Notes under the pieces: generated by a model
Databases searched by the model: none
Told to the model about the DNA's origin: nothing
Seen by the model: the letters and a program-made list of their open reading frames with translations, nothing else
Translations under genes and position numbers: made by a program
Part shown: positions 1 through 6,910 of the stretch, one piece after another
Layout: the number at the start of each line of letters is the position of its first letter
How positions within the stretch are numbered: the stretch's first letter is position 1
Assembly (NCBI GenBank): GCA_002353885.1
Contig: DEKO01000144.1
Span: forward strand, 969-19,932
Reading direction: 5' to 3'
DNA length: 18,964 nucleotides
Origin: Porphyromonadaceae bacterium UBA2720
GTDB lineage: Bacteria; Bacteroidota; Bacteroidia; Bacteroidales; Muribaculaceae

Positions 1-197
1 AAAGGTACAAAAAGTTTTAATTCCAGGGTGTTAAAAAGGTGTTAATTCTAACAAAACAAGGGCAAAAATAGGGTATTTTGTCAAAAATCAGAAAAAATTG
101 CAAAGTATTGTAAATAATTGTGTATCAATTATTTTATTTCTTTTTCTTTCCTTTGTTAGAGACGGTTATGTTCCGGTTCTGGGTACGGGCAAGCAAG
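1..197. other. AT-rich non-coding left edge
   Basis: This stretch has no convincing gene. The only open frame (98-298) begins at a TTG, is low-complexity, runs through the terminator at 198-238 and resembles nothing I know. The sequence is strongly AT-rich with short repeats (for example GGTGTTAA-like words near 27-45) and a pyrimidine-rich tract at about 130-155. A degenerate promoter-like word TTCCTTTG lies at 148-155, so a short transcript of roughly 80 bases ending at the terminator is possible. I see no match to a known small RNA or tRNA. Confidence 0.5.
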
Positions 198-238
198 AAA
201 GCACTGCAAATAATCGATTTGCGGTGCTTTTTGTTTTT
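198..238 (+). terminator. Rho-independent terminator
   Basis: A 14-base arm (198-211) and its complement (217-230) enclose the 5-base loop AATCG. One pair is a G-U wobble and the rest are Watson-Crick. The hairpin is followed directly by a T-rich tract (TTTTGTTTTT-like, through 238). The T-run places it on the + strand, so it should end a transcript entering from the left of the window or a short transcript starting inside it. Confidence 0.85.
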
Positions 239-285
239 ACCCATGCTGCCACATTATTAAATAATGCTTTAATTTGCATTATAAA

Positions 286-317
286 TTTGGTTTTTTGACA
301 AGAAATCAGTAATTTTG
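286..317 (+). promoter_or_regulatory. Bacteroidetes-type promoter for the O-acetylation operon
   Basis: TTTG at 286-289, exactly 20 bases, then TAATTTTG at 310-317. This is a full match to the Bacteroidetes primary sigma consensus TTTG-N19-21-TAnnTTTG. Transcription would begin near 322, leaving a leader of only about 14 bases before the ATG at 336. No Shine-Dalgarno sequence is visible, as is usual in this phylum. Confidence 0.85.
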
Positions 318-335
318 CAGTTTTAATTCCAAACA

Positions 336-1187
336 ATGACATCAACCCAGATTAAATATTCCCTGACCCTCGCTCTGGCCTTATGCCTGTGTATGATTGG
401 ATCAGCCAAGCCCCAGACTTTCAAGCCACACCCCAATGTGCATGTGGCCATCCTGGGCGACTCGAACACCTGGCTGGGCGGCGACGACTGCAGTCAGGAC
501 AAGGCATGGTCCAAGTGGTTCAACGACTGGTTTGCACCGGCATCGTGCCGCAGCTATGCGCGTAGTGGCGCATGCTGGACCAACACCACGAGCACAGTGG
601 TCAACACCATCGAGGACATCGGCGTACTGGGTGATGACAATGTGATCTATAACCAGGTGATGCGTCTCATCGAGGCCCACGAAGCCGGCGAGCAGCCCAC
701 ACCCCAACTCATCCTCATCGCAGCCGGGGCCAACGACGCATGGTTTGTCAACAAGCGTCCGATGGCCTTTGCCATCACTCCGCAGCAGGCCCTGCATCAC
801 CGCTGGAGCAACGTCACACAGAAGCTGCCGGGCCAGGTGCTGACTCTGGCCGAGTCGGCAGCCTACTGCAGCCTGCTGTTGCATGACCGCTTCCCGCGCG
901 CCATCATCGTGTTTGTCTCGCCTGCCCACGCCTCCAAGGTCAAGACCAACCTCATTAACCAGGTGGGCGCCATCCTCGAGTCGACAGGCCTGTCGCTCAA
1001 GCAGCACACCATCAGGCTCGACCTGCTCAGCCCCATCAGCCATGCCACCGAGAAGAAGCGCCACACCTACACCTACGACGGCATCCACACCAATGTGCAG
1101 GGTGCCAAGACCAACGGCGAGATCATCGTCCGCAGCCTGGAGTCATTCCGGTTAGTTTATCAACCCCCAGTCCCATACACCAACTGA
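336..1187 (+). CDS. Secreted SGNH/GDSL-family esterase
   Basis: This 283-residue protein starts with a Sec signal peptide (basic start, hydrophobic core at about residues 9-23, likely cleavage around SAK-P). The SGNH blocks follow in order: GDSN at 41-44 with Ser43 as the predicted nucleophile, a Gly at 78 in ARSGAC, GAND at 131-134, and DGIH at 248-251 giving the Asp248/His251 pair. The predicted role is an exported serine esterase acting on O-acyl groups of a glycan. It is the first gene of a five-gene operon, and its stop (1185-1187) is one base before the ATG of the MBOAT gene, so the two are translationally close. By context it may remove or transfer acetyl groups handled by the downstream acetylation proteins. 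The family is wide, so the substrate is an inference. The start at 336 is supported by the consensus promoter just upstream. Confidence 0.85.
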   Translation: MTSTQIKYSLTLALALCLCMIGSAKPQTFKPHPNVHVAILGDSNTWLGGDDCSQDKAWSKWFNDWFAPASCRSYARSGACWTNTTSTVVNTIEDIGVLGDDNVIYNQVMRLIEAHEAGEQPTPQLILIAAGANDAWFVNKRPMAFAITPQQALHHRWSNVTQKLPGQVLTLAESAAYCSLLLHDRFPRAIIVFVSPAHASKVKTNLINQVGAILESTGLSLKQHTIRLDLLSPISHATEKKRHTYTYDGIHTNVQGAKTNGEIIVRSLESFRLVYQPPVPYTN

Positions 1188-1188
1188 C

Positions 1189-2631
1189 ATGGTTTTTTCT
1201 GACCTATTCTTCCTGTTTGTTTTCATTCCAGCTTTCATCCTGTGCTATCTGCTAGGTACCTGGATTGACCGGGGGCTGAGCCACGGCCGGTCCAACAGTT
1301 TTGTGGCCCGCAACAGCACGCTGGTGCTGTTCTCGCTCATCTTTTATGCTTGGGGCGAACCGGTCTACGTGTTCTTGATGCTGGGCAGCGTGCTGATCAA
1401 CTATCTGGCCGGCCTGGGCATCGACCACTACGACGGCCCCAGGCGACGCTGGGCGCTTGTTGCCGGTCTGGCGTGCAACATCGGCATTCTGGGCACATTC
1501 AAGTATGCCGGCTTCTTTGCCCAGACGCTCAACGACATCGGACTAGCCGTGCCAGTGCCCAAGATCGCCCTGCCCATCGGCATCAGCTTCTACACGTTCC
1601 AGTCCATCTCCTACCTGGTCGACGTCTATCGCCGTGTGTCGCCGTGCCAGAAGAGGATTGGCAACCTGCTGCTCTACATCAGCATGTTCCCGCAGCTGAT
1701 TGCCGGCCCCATCGTCCGCTACCAGACCGTGGCGCTAGAGATCACCGACCGCCATGTCAGCACCGACGACATCGTACAGGGCGTCTACCGCTTCCTCATC
1801 GGCCTGGGCAAGAAGGTGATCCTGGCCAATCAGTTGTCTGAGATTGTCGACCAGCTGATGATCAAGCAACTGGGCGAGCTCTCGACGGCCAGCGCGTGGA
1901 TTGGTCTGATAGCGTTCACCCTGCAGATCTACTTCGACTTCTCGGGCTATAGCGACATGGCCATCGGCATGGGCCGTTGCATGGGGTTCCACTTCAATGA
2001 GAACTTCGACCACCCCTATTGCAGCAAGTCCATCACCGAGTTCTGGCGACGCTGGCACATGTCACTGGGCAGCTTCTTCCGCGACTATGTCTACATCCCC
2101 TTGGGCGGCAACCGCCGCCACCAGGCCGTCAACCTGCTGGTGGTGTGGTTCTTGACCGGCATGTGGCATGGCGCCAGCTGGAACTTCATCCTCTGGGGAC
2201 TCTACTATGGCTTGATTGTCATGGCCGAGAAATACACTCTGATGAAGTTTATCGGCAAGGTGCCTTCGCCACTGCTGCACATCTACAGCCTACTGCTCAT
2301 CGTGTGGGGATGGGCACTGTTCTACTTCGACGACCTGGGCAAGCTGGCCACGTTCAACAGCGCCCTGTTCGGCCTGAGCGGCAAGGGCTATGACTTCATC
2401 GCCCAGACCACCCTGCAGGGCAACTGCTACTTGTGGCTGGCTGCGCTGCTGCTATGCATGCCCGTGCGGCGATGGGTGGCACAGTGGCTCGACAATAAGT
2501 CGCTGACTTCGGGCACGTGGCATGCAGTCACCACCACCCTGCGCATCGTCGTGAGCGTGGCACTGCTGTTGCTCAGCGTGTGTCTGCTCATCGGCGCCAC
2601 CAACAACGCATTCATCTACACCCGTTTCTAG
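1189..2631 (+). CDS. MBOAT membrane O-acyltransferase (AlgI-like)
   Basis: This 480-residue polytopic membrane protein has hydrophobic segments along most of its length. Diagnostic MBOAT motifs are present: a CSKSITEFWRRWHMSLG block at about 278-294 containing His290, the RDYVYIPLGGNR block at 298-309, and MWHGASWNF at 325-333 with His327, the expected catalytic histidine. AlgI, PatA, WssH and DltB relatives pass acetyl (or acyl) groups from a cytoplasmic donor across the inner membrane to a periplasmic partner protein. The length is normal for AlgI-type members. It is followed 28 bases later by two DHHW-type partner genes, which supports a polysaccharide or peptidoglycan O-acetylation role over DltB-like teichoic acid work, since teichoic acid is not expected in Bacteroidales. 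The target polymer cannot be read from this window. Confidence 0.93.
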   Translation: MVFSDLFFLFVFIPAFILCYLLGTWIDRGLSHGRSNSFVARNSTLVLFSLIFYAWGEPVYVFLMLGSVLINYLAGLGIDHYDGPRRRWALVAGLACNIGILGTFKYAGFFAQTLNDIGLAVPVPKIALPIGISFYTFQSISYLVDVYRRVSPCQKRIGNLLLYISMFPQLIAGPIVRYQTVALEITDRHVSTDDIVQGVYRFLIGLGKKVILANQLSEIVDQLMIKQLGELSTASAWIGLIAFTLQIYFDFSGYSDMAIGMGRCMGFHFNENFDHPYCSKSITEFWRRWHMSLGSFFRDYVYIPLGGNRRHQAVNLLVVWFLTGMWHGASWNFILWGLYYGLIVMAEKYTLMKFIGKVPSPLLHIYSLLLIVWGWALFYFDDLGKLATFNSALFGLSGKGYDFIAQTTLQGNCYLWLAALLLCMPVRRWVAQWLDNKSLTSGTWHAVTTTLRIVVSVALLLLSVCLLIGATNNAFIYTRF

Positions 2632-2659
2632 GACTATCACTCAATCAATGCAATAGACA

Positions 2660-3703
2660 ATGAAAACATTCAGCAAACTAGCAACAATAATCTGCGCCAT
2701 GGCGTTCTTGTCGGCCATCGAGACACCGGCGCAAGTCAACATCCAGCCCTATGTCAACAAGGTCAACCCCGACGCGCCGGCACGCAAGACCCGCACGGGC
2801 ATGATCATCGTGGGCAAGCCCGACACGGTCAGGGTATTCAGCGCCTATAGTGGCGGCGCCAGCAGCGGCGTGCGCTATGCCGAGACCGCCAACAAACTAC
2901 AGGCCGTCCTGGGCGACGGCGTGCAGGTCTACTGCATGCCCATCCCCTCGGCTGCCGAGTTCTACACGCCCGAGGCCGCCACGGCATGGACCCACTCGCA
3001 GTTGCCCACCATCAGCAAGATATTTGACACACTCGACAAGCGTGTCAAGGCTGTGGACGTCTACACCACCCTGGGACAGCACGCCAGCGAGCCCATCTAC
3101 TCACGCACCGACCATCACTGGGCACCGCTGGGCGCCTACTATGCCGCGCGCGAGTTGGCCCGTGTGGCCAAGGTCCCCTTCCGCGACCTCACACACTACG
3201 ACAAGCATGTGGTGAGCAACTACGTCGGGTCGATGTCCAGTTATGCCAAAGACCCTGCCGTCAAGAGTTCGCCCGAGGACTTTGTCTACTACACGCCGCG
3301 CGGCGCCAACTACACGGCCAAGCGCAACGTCTACACCGTCAAGGGCAAGCGCGTGGTGAGCGAGACCGGCCTCCAGCCCAGCGACTACTTCATCCCCTTC
3401 AAGGGCGCAGGGGCCTACTGCACCTTCATGGGTGGCGACTACAACAACACACAGGTCACCACCAGCGTCAACAACGGCCGCCGGCTGCTGGTCATCAAGG
3501 ACAGCTTTGGCAACGCCATCCCGCCATTCCTGTTCTTCTCGTTCGAACAGGTGCACGTGCTCGACTTCCGTTACTTCAACGGCAACCTCAAGCAGTATGT
3601 CAAGGACAACGGCATCACCGATGTGCTCATGGCCAACGTGCTGGAGATTGCCCTGTCGGGCAACAACAGCACACGCTACGACGCCATGCTCAACAAGCAA
3701 TAA
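2660..3703 (+). CDS. Exported DHHW/AlgX-like acetylation protein (soluble paralogue)
   Basis: This 347-residue protein has a cleavable signal peptide (hydrophobic residues about 7-20, then ETPAQ). The hallmark RTDHHWAPLGAY lies at 149-160; Asp151 and His153 match the Asp-His pair of the AlgX/AlgJ SGNH-like fold. The Ser of KDSFGN at 280-285 (Ser282) is the likely acyl-carrying nucleophile. It is a paralogue of the next gene (3728-5041): the block from about residue 58 to the end aligns well, including the DHHW, YVGSM, FMGGD and KDSFGN motifs. It lacks the roughly 100-residue N-terminal part of that paralogue, namely the membrane anchor, the RELATFP-type region and the acidic linker. The predicted role is a periplasmic acetyltransferase or esterase that receives acetyl groups delivered by the MBOAT protein. 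The family assignment is firm; substrate and reaction direction are inferred. Confidence 0.85.
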   Translation: MKTFSKLATIICAMAFLSAIETPAQVNIQPYVNKVNPDAPARKTRTGMIIVGKPDTVRVFSAYSGGASSGVRYAETANKLQAVLGDGVQVYCMPIPSAAEFYTPEAATAWTHSQLPTISKIFDTLDKRVKAVDVYTTLGQHASEPIYSRTDHHWAPLGAYYAARELARVAKVPFRDLTHYDKHVVSNYVGSMSSYAKDPAVKSSPEDFVYYTPRGANYTAKRNVYTVKGKRVVSETGLQPSDYFIPFKGAGAYCTFMGGDYNNTQVTTSVNNGRRLLVIKDSFGNAIPPFLFFSFEQVHVLDFRYFNGNLKQYVKDNGITDVLMANVLEIALSGNNSTRYDAMLNKQ

Positions 3704-3727
3704 GCCCCGCATCAACAACCCAGCAAC

Positions 3728-5041
3728 ATGAACAAATTCTATCTGATTATCGTAGGGCTGGCCTTTGTGGCCCTGGCCATCATCTTCGACACCCTGCCCC
3801 GACCGCGAGTGTCGGAGCTGGAGAAGCGCGAGCTGGCCACCTTCCCTGAGTTCTCGCTCGACAAGCTGGCCAGTGGCAAGTTCACCGCCGAGGTCTCGTC
3901 ATGGTTCAGCGACAGCGAGCCATTTCGCGACCAGTTCATGTCGGTGAGCATGCTGTTCAAGCAGTGGATTGCGCTCAACACCGGCAGCGACGACCAGATC
4001 ACCTTCCATGCTGCCGACGACGAGACCGACATGGAGCCGGACAGCCAAGCCGAGCCCGAGGATGACGGACAGCCCGATGAGTATGTCAACAAGCTCACTG
4101 CCAAGGAGAAAGCCAAGATTGCGCACAAGGGCATCCTGGTGCTGGGCAGTGGCCCCAACGTGCGCGCACTCATGGCCTACGGCGGCGAGGCCAAGGGCGG
4201 ATCGGCCTATGCGCAGGCTGTCAACACCTATCAGACGGAGCTGGGCGACAATGTCCAAGTCTACTGCATGGTCATCCCCACAGCCATCGAGTTCTACTGC
4301 CCCGACGAGGCACGTGACCGCAGCAAGAGCCAGCGCGCCACCATCATGAACATCCACTCGCTGCTCGAGGGCAAGGTCAAGCCCGTGGACATCTACAGCG
4401 TGCTGGGCAAGAATGCCGACAAGCCCATCTACCTGCGCACCGACCACCACTGGGCACCACTGGGTGGCTTCCTGGCCGCACAGAAGCTGGCTCAAGTGGC
4501 CGGCGTGCCCTTCCGCGACCTGTCGGCCTATGAGCAGAAGGTGGTGCATGGCTACGTCGGGTCGATGTATGGCTACTCCAAGGACATCGCCGTCAAGAAT
4601 GCCCCCGAAGACTTTGTCTACTATGTCCCCAACCAGGTGCAATACACCACCACCTACACAATGTATGACATCAACAAGAAGTATGAAGTCACTGGCGAGC
4701 ACAAGCCCGTGCAAGGGGAGTACTTCTTCAAGTACAAGGACGGCAGCGGAGGGGCCTACTGCACCTTCATGGGTGGCGACACCAAGATCACCAAGGTCGA
4801 GACCAGCACGCATAATGGCCGCCGCGTGCTCATCCTCAAGGACAGCTTCGGCAACACCATACCGAGCAACCTGTTCTACTCATTCGAGCAGGTGCATGTC
4901 GTGGATTACCGCTATTTCACCAAGAACATCAAGCGTTATGTGGTCGACAACCACATCACCGATGTCGTGTTTGCCAACAACATCTTTGTCGCCTACAACC
5001 CGTCGACGGCAAAGGCTTACCTGCAATTTCTCAAGCAATGA
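3728..5041 (+). CDS. Membrane-anchored DHHW/AlgJ-like acetylation protein
   Basis: This 437-residue protein has an N-terminal uncleaved-looking membrane segment (about residues 4-20). It is followed by the usual family lead-in SELEKRELATFPEF (29-42) and SEPFRDQF (63-70), then an acidic low-complexity linker at about 97-118 rich in Asp, Glu and Pro. The SGNH-like domain carries RTDHHWAPLGGF at 237-248 (Asp239, His241) and KDSFGN at 371-376 (Ser373). This matches AlgJ/AlgX-type proteins, which finish acetyl transfer onto a polysaccharide in the periplasm. It is the tandem paralogue of the preceding gene, 24 bases downstream of it, with stretches of perfect nucleotide identity (for example 3409-3439 with 4750-4780). 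The anchored version may sit next to the MBOAT protein while the shorter paralogue is mobile; that division of labour is inference. Confidence 0.87.
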   Translation: MNKFYLIIVGLAFVALAIIFDTLPRPRVSELEKRELATFPEFSLDKLASGKFTAEVSSWFSDSEPFRDQFMSVSMLFKQWIALNTGSDDQITFHAADDETDMEPDSQAEPEDDGQPDEYVNKLTAKEKAKIAHKGILVLGSGPNVRALMAYGGEAKGGSAYAQAVNTYQTELGDNVQVYCMVIPTAIEFYCPDEARDRSKSQRATIMNIHSLLEGKVKPVDIYSVLGKNADKPIYLRTDHHWAPLGGFLAAQKLAQVAGVPFRDLSAYEQKVVHGYVGSMYGYSKDIAVKNAPEDFVYYVPNQVQYTTTYTMYDINKKYEVTGEHKPVQGEYFFKYKDGSGGAYCTFMGGDTKITKVETSTHNGRRVLILKDSFGNTIPSNLFYSFEQVHVVDYRYFTKNIKRYVVDNHITDVVFANNIFVAYNPSTAKAYLQFLKQ

Positions 5042-5072
5042 AGCTACAATCCAAAGTATAACACAACCGACT

Positions 5073-5639
5073 ATGAAACATCTACTATTCACACTGATGA
5101 TGACAATGGCACTGGTGTGCTCGGCACAGAGCGCCGACAAACTCTATCAAGAGGGCAAGAAGCTCTATGACGCGGAACGATACACACAAGCAGTGCCCAA
5201 GCTGCGCGCAGCAGCACAGAAGGGCCACAAGAAGGCACAATACCGCCTGGGCAAATGCTATGACAAGGGCCATGGCGTGACCGAGGACGACCGTCAGGCC
5301 GTGGCATGGTATGCCAAGGCAGCCGCACAGGGGCACGCCAAGTCGCAATATGAGTTGGGCAAGTGCTACAAGAATGGCGAGGGCGTGACCAAGAACATGA
5401 AGAAGGCCATCGAGCTGTTCACCAAGGCGGCCAACAACGGCAACGGCGACGCACAGCTGGCATTGGGCAAATGCTACCTCAAGGGCAATGGTGTGCCGGT
5501 GGACAAAGCCAAGGCACGCGCCTGGTGCAAGAAGGCCGTCAAAAACGACAAGGACGGCAAAGAAATCATGCAGAAACTGCGCAAAGATGCTAACGAGGGT
5601 GACGCCGACGCCAAGGCCATCCTCCAGCTCATCAAATGA
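5073..5639 (+). CDS. Secreted Sel1-repeat (tetratricopeptide-like) protein
   Basis: This 188-residue protein has a signal peptide (hydrophobic residues 4-16, probable cleavage CSA-Q). An initial TPR-like helix pair (about 21-50) is followed by three clear Sel1-like repeats at about 51-86, 87-122 and 123-157, each with the A-Q/L-G-K-C-Y ... G-V pattern. Such solenoids act as protein-protein scaffolds. It is the last gene of the acetylation operon, 31 bases after the anchored DHHW gene. In the alginate system the Sel1-type protein AlgK partners AlgX, so a scaffold role for the DHHW proteins is a reasonable inference here. The start at 5073 is chosen because it gives a complete signal peptide; the same frame stays open far upstream inside the previous gene, which is only a shadow. 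A perfect 14-bp hairpin follows the stop. Confidence 0.88.
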   Translation: MKHLLFTLMMTMALVCSAQSADKLYQEGKKLYDAERYTQAVPKLRAAAQKGHKKAQYRLGKCYDKGHGVTEDDRQAVAWYAKAAAQGHAKSQYELGKCYKNGEGVTKNMKKAIELFTKAANNGNGDAQLALGKCYLKGNGVPVDKAKARAWCKKAVKNDKDGKEIMQKLRKDANEGDADAKAILQLIK

Positions 5640-5640
5640 T

Positions 5641-5674
5641 TCAAGTGCCTGAAGCGCGTGCTTCAGGCACTTGA
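5641..5674 (+). terminator. Perfect 14-bp hairpin after the acetylation operon
   Basis: Arms 5641-5654 and 5661-5674 are perfectly complementary around the loop CGCGTG. The hairpin starts two bases after the Sel1 gene stop. It has no T-run, so it is not a classic rho-independent terminator; it could protect the 3' end or work with another factor. I list it as a terminator by position. Confidence 0.6.
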
Positions 5675-5772
5675 TGGTTAGGAGTGAGGGGTTAAGGGTT
5701 AGGGTTTGTCCCCTCGAGGGTTAGAGTTGAAGCGACAAGCCTCACTCCTCACCTCTCAACCCTCTCCACTGG
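5675..5772. repeat. G/C-skewed inverted repeat in the convergent intergenic space
   Basis: The space between the Sel1 gene (+) and the lipoprotein gene (-) has GGAGTGAGG at 5681-5689 and its exact complement at 5740-5748. GGGTTAAGGGTTAGGG-type words lie inside the left part, and a loosely complementary CTCTCAACCCTC lies on the right. It resembles dispersed intergenic repeat material more than a gene. It could act as a bidirectional terminator, but there is no clear T-run. Confidence 0.45.
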
Positions 5773-6387
5773 TCAGGGAATCCAGCGGCGTGTGATTTGG
5801 GTGATTTTGCCGCCCTCAATGAGCACCAGAGTGTTGAGCTCGTTGAAGTCGCTGCGGTCGCCCAGCTTCTGGATGTGACCACGCGCATCGTTGCGGATGG
5901 TGTCGACCGGATCATTAGGCTCGATGCCGCAATCGATAAACACCAGTTCGCTCGACACAGGCACAGTGGCCTTGCCCAGCGTGGTGTAGACCGAGTGGTC
6001 GTCGAGCTGGAAGCCGCGGTATGTGCCGCCATCACCAGCCATAAGTTCGGCCCCACCCTGCTCAATGCCGCCATTCACCGTCTTGATGCCGTCAGCATCC
6101 TCAATCTTTTGGACGACGATGCTGCGTCCCTGGAAGACAAGTGTGTCGCCAGGCTGCAACTGGTTCACCTCCACGGCATCGTAGAGGTCCTCGCTGCAGA
6201 CTGTCATGGTGAGCGTACCAGCCTGCCAATCAAAGTCGGCTGCTGTGAATTGTGCCGGCACAGTGCAGTCGGTGAGCGAGTCGGTGTTGTAGCCAGCCGC
6301 CAGCGGGCTGACACAGCGATGTGAAACACTATTGGTGCAGCCAGCCACTACCAGGGCCACTGCTGCGAGAGCCATCAGTTTGCGCAT
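5773..6387 (-). CDS. Putative outer-envelope lipoprotein, function unknown
   Basis: The protein is 204 residues if translation starts at 6387. The N terminus is a lipoprotein signal: MRKLM, then a hydrophobic run ending in the lipobox VAGC with Cys17 as the lipidated residue. The mature part is soluble-looking, acidic, with alternating short strands (ELVFIDCGIEP, NTLVLIEGGKITQITRRW) and several Cys residues; I recognise no domain. The frame stays open upstream to 6543, but those residues are not signal-like and lie across a strong promoter at 6423-6453. The usable starts are therefore 6387 (best lipoprotein signal) or 6408 (MFKIQIT...). It is convergent with the acetylation operon and divergent from the lysine operon, and seems to be a single-gene unit. 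Confidence 0.75.
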   Translation of the reverse strand: MRKLMALAAVALVVAGCTNSVSHRCVSPLAAGYNTDSLTDCTVPAQFTAADFDWQAGTLTMTVCSEDLYDAVEVNQLQPGDTLVFQGRSIVVQKIEDADGIKTVNGGIEQGGAELMAGDGGTYRGFQLDDHSVYTTLGKATVPVSSELVFIDCGIEPNDPVDTIRNDARGHIQKLGDRSDFNELNTLVLIEGGKITQITRRWIP

Positions 6388-6422
6388 AGTTATTTGGATT
6401 TTGAACATGATTTCTAGGCCTA

Positions 6423-6453
6423 CAAAGGTAGACATTTTTGCGCATTGCACAAA
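6423..6453 (-). promoter_or_regulatory. Promoter for the lipoprotein gene (- strand)
   Basis: Read on the - strand, TTTG at 6453-6450, 19 bases, then TACCTTTG at 6430-6423: a full match to the Bacteroidetes promoter consensus. Transcription should start near 6418, about 30 bases before the ATG at 6387. This fixes the gene start against the longer frame reaching 6543. Confidence 0.82.
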
Positions 6454-6663
6454 TCGTGCCAAGGCGCGTCCCAGCCAAACTCGCGAGCATCTCGCGGTTG
6501 CAATCGCAACGAGACACCGAACAGAGAAACCTCCCAACTCCATCTAACTACCTAACTACTCCTGAGACTTAAATCTATTATTAAAAACCACACAATACGC
6601 TGTATATCAGCATATTACCGCTATCTCCGAAAAAATTGTCAAAAAATTAAATCTGGATTATAG
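6454..6663. other. Divergent intergenic region with two small hairpins
   Basis: No gene is visible between the lipoprotein promoter and the atoD promoter. At 6482-6496 CGCGAG-CAT-CTCGCG forms a perfect 6-bp hairpin. It is followed at once by GTTGC-AATC-GCAAC (6497-6510). A TAACTACCTAACTACT array (about 6545-6560) belongs to the same octamer family found around kamA. The rest, about 6570-6663, is AT-rich with no other signal I can support. Confidence 0.5.
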
Positions 6664-6693
6664 TTTAGAAGTCGTTTATTTTCAGTAAATTTG
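6664..6693 (+). promoter_or_regulatory. Promoter for the lysine-fermentation operon
   Basis: TAAATTTG at 6686-6693 is a full -7 match. The -33 element is weaker (TTTA at 6664-6667, 18 bases away). The surrounding CAGTAAATTTGCAGT closely resembles CAGTAATTTTGCAGT at the acetylation promoter. Transcription would start near 6698, immediately before the tandem repeats, giving a leader of about 255 bases. A weak -33 box would fit a regulated promoter, but that is inference. Confidence 0.65.
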
Positions 6694-6701
6694 CAGTCTT
6701 A

Positions 6702-6910
6702 AAAACTTGTGCAAGCCGAACGCAGTGCCGAACTCTTGTTCGAGCAATGAAGAGGCGCAGCCAAGTTTATCCAAAACTTGTGCAAGCCGAACGCAGTGCT
6801 GAACTCTTGTTCGAGCAATGAAGAGGCGCAGCCAAGTTTATCCAAAACTTGTGCAAGCCGAACGCAGTGCCGAACTTGTTCGAGCAACGAAGAGGCGCAG
6901 CCAAGTTTAT
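6702..6910 (+). repeat. Three tandem 71-bp repeats in the atoD leader
   Basis: The units are 6702-6772, 6773-6843 and 6844-6910 (the last about 67 bp). Units 1 and 2 differ at one base (C6729 versus T6800). Unit 3 lacks two bases in the central loop and has one further change. Each unit has outer complementary arms AAACTTG and CAAGTTT (6703-6709 and 6762-6768 in unit 1) and an inner hairpin CGAAC-TCTT-GTTCG (6729-6742). In unit 2 the change leaves a G-U pair, and in unit 3 only the loop shortens, so the stem survives in all three. The array lies wholly between the predicted start of transcription and the atoD start codon. On the - strand it yields an open frame, which I regard as an artefact. 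Confidence 0.9.

Noticed and set aside
150..200. tRNA-like GGTTC words at the left edge
   Set aside because: No cloverleaf can be drawn and there is no acceptor stem pairing.
98..298. 66-codon frame at the left edge
   Set aside because: It has a TTG start, low complexity, and runs across a strong terminator.
402..1088. 228-codon open frame on the - strand inside the SGNH esterase gene
   Set aside because: It lies wholly opposite a gene with clear SGNH motifs. Long antisense frames are expected with this GC-rich codon use, and the product has no recognisable motif.
4413..5639. 408-codon + strand frame reaching back from the Sel1 gene into the DHHW gene
   Set aside because: Only its last 188 codons are a real protein. 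The earlier part is a Ser/Thr/Pro-rich shadow of the DHHW gene, and the signal peptide begins at 5073.
5797..6324. 175-codon + strand frame opposite the lipoprotein gene
   Set aside because: The - strand frame has a lipobox and a consensus promoter; the + frame has neither.
6702..6910. CRISPR array
   Set aside because: The three units are contiguous and about 71 bp long with no unique spacers between them, so this is a tandem repeat and not a CRISPR array. No cas genes are nearby.
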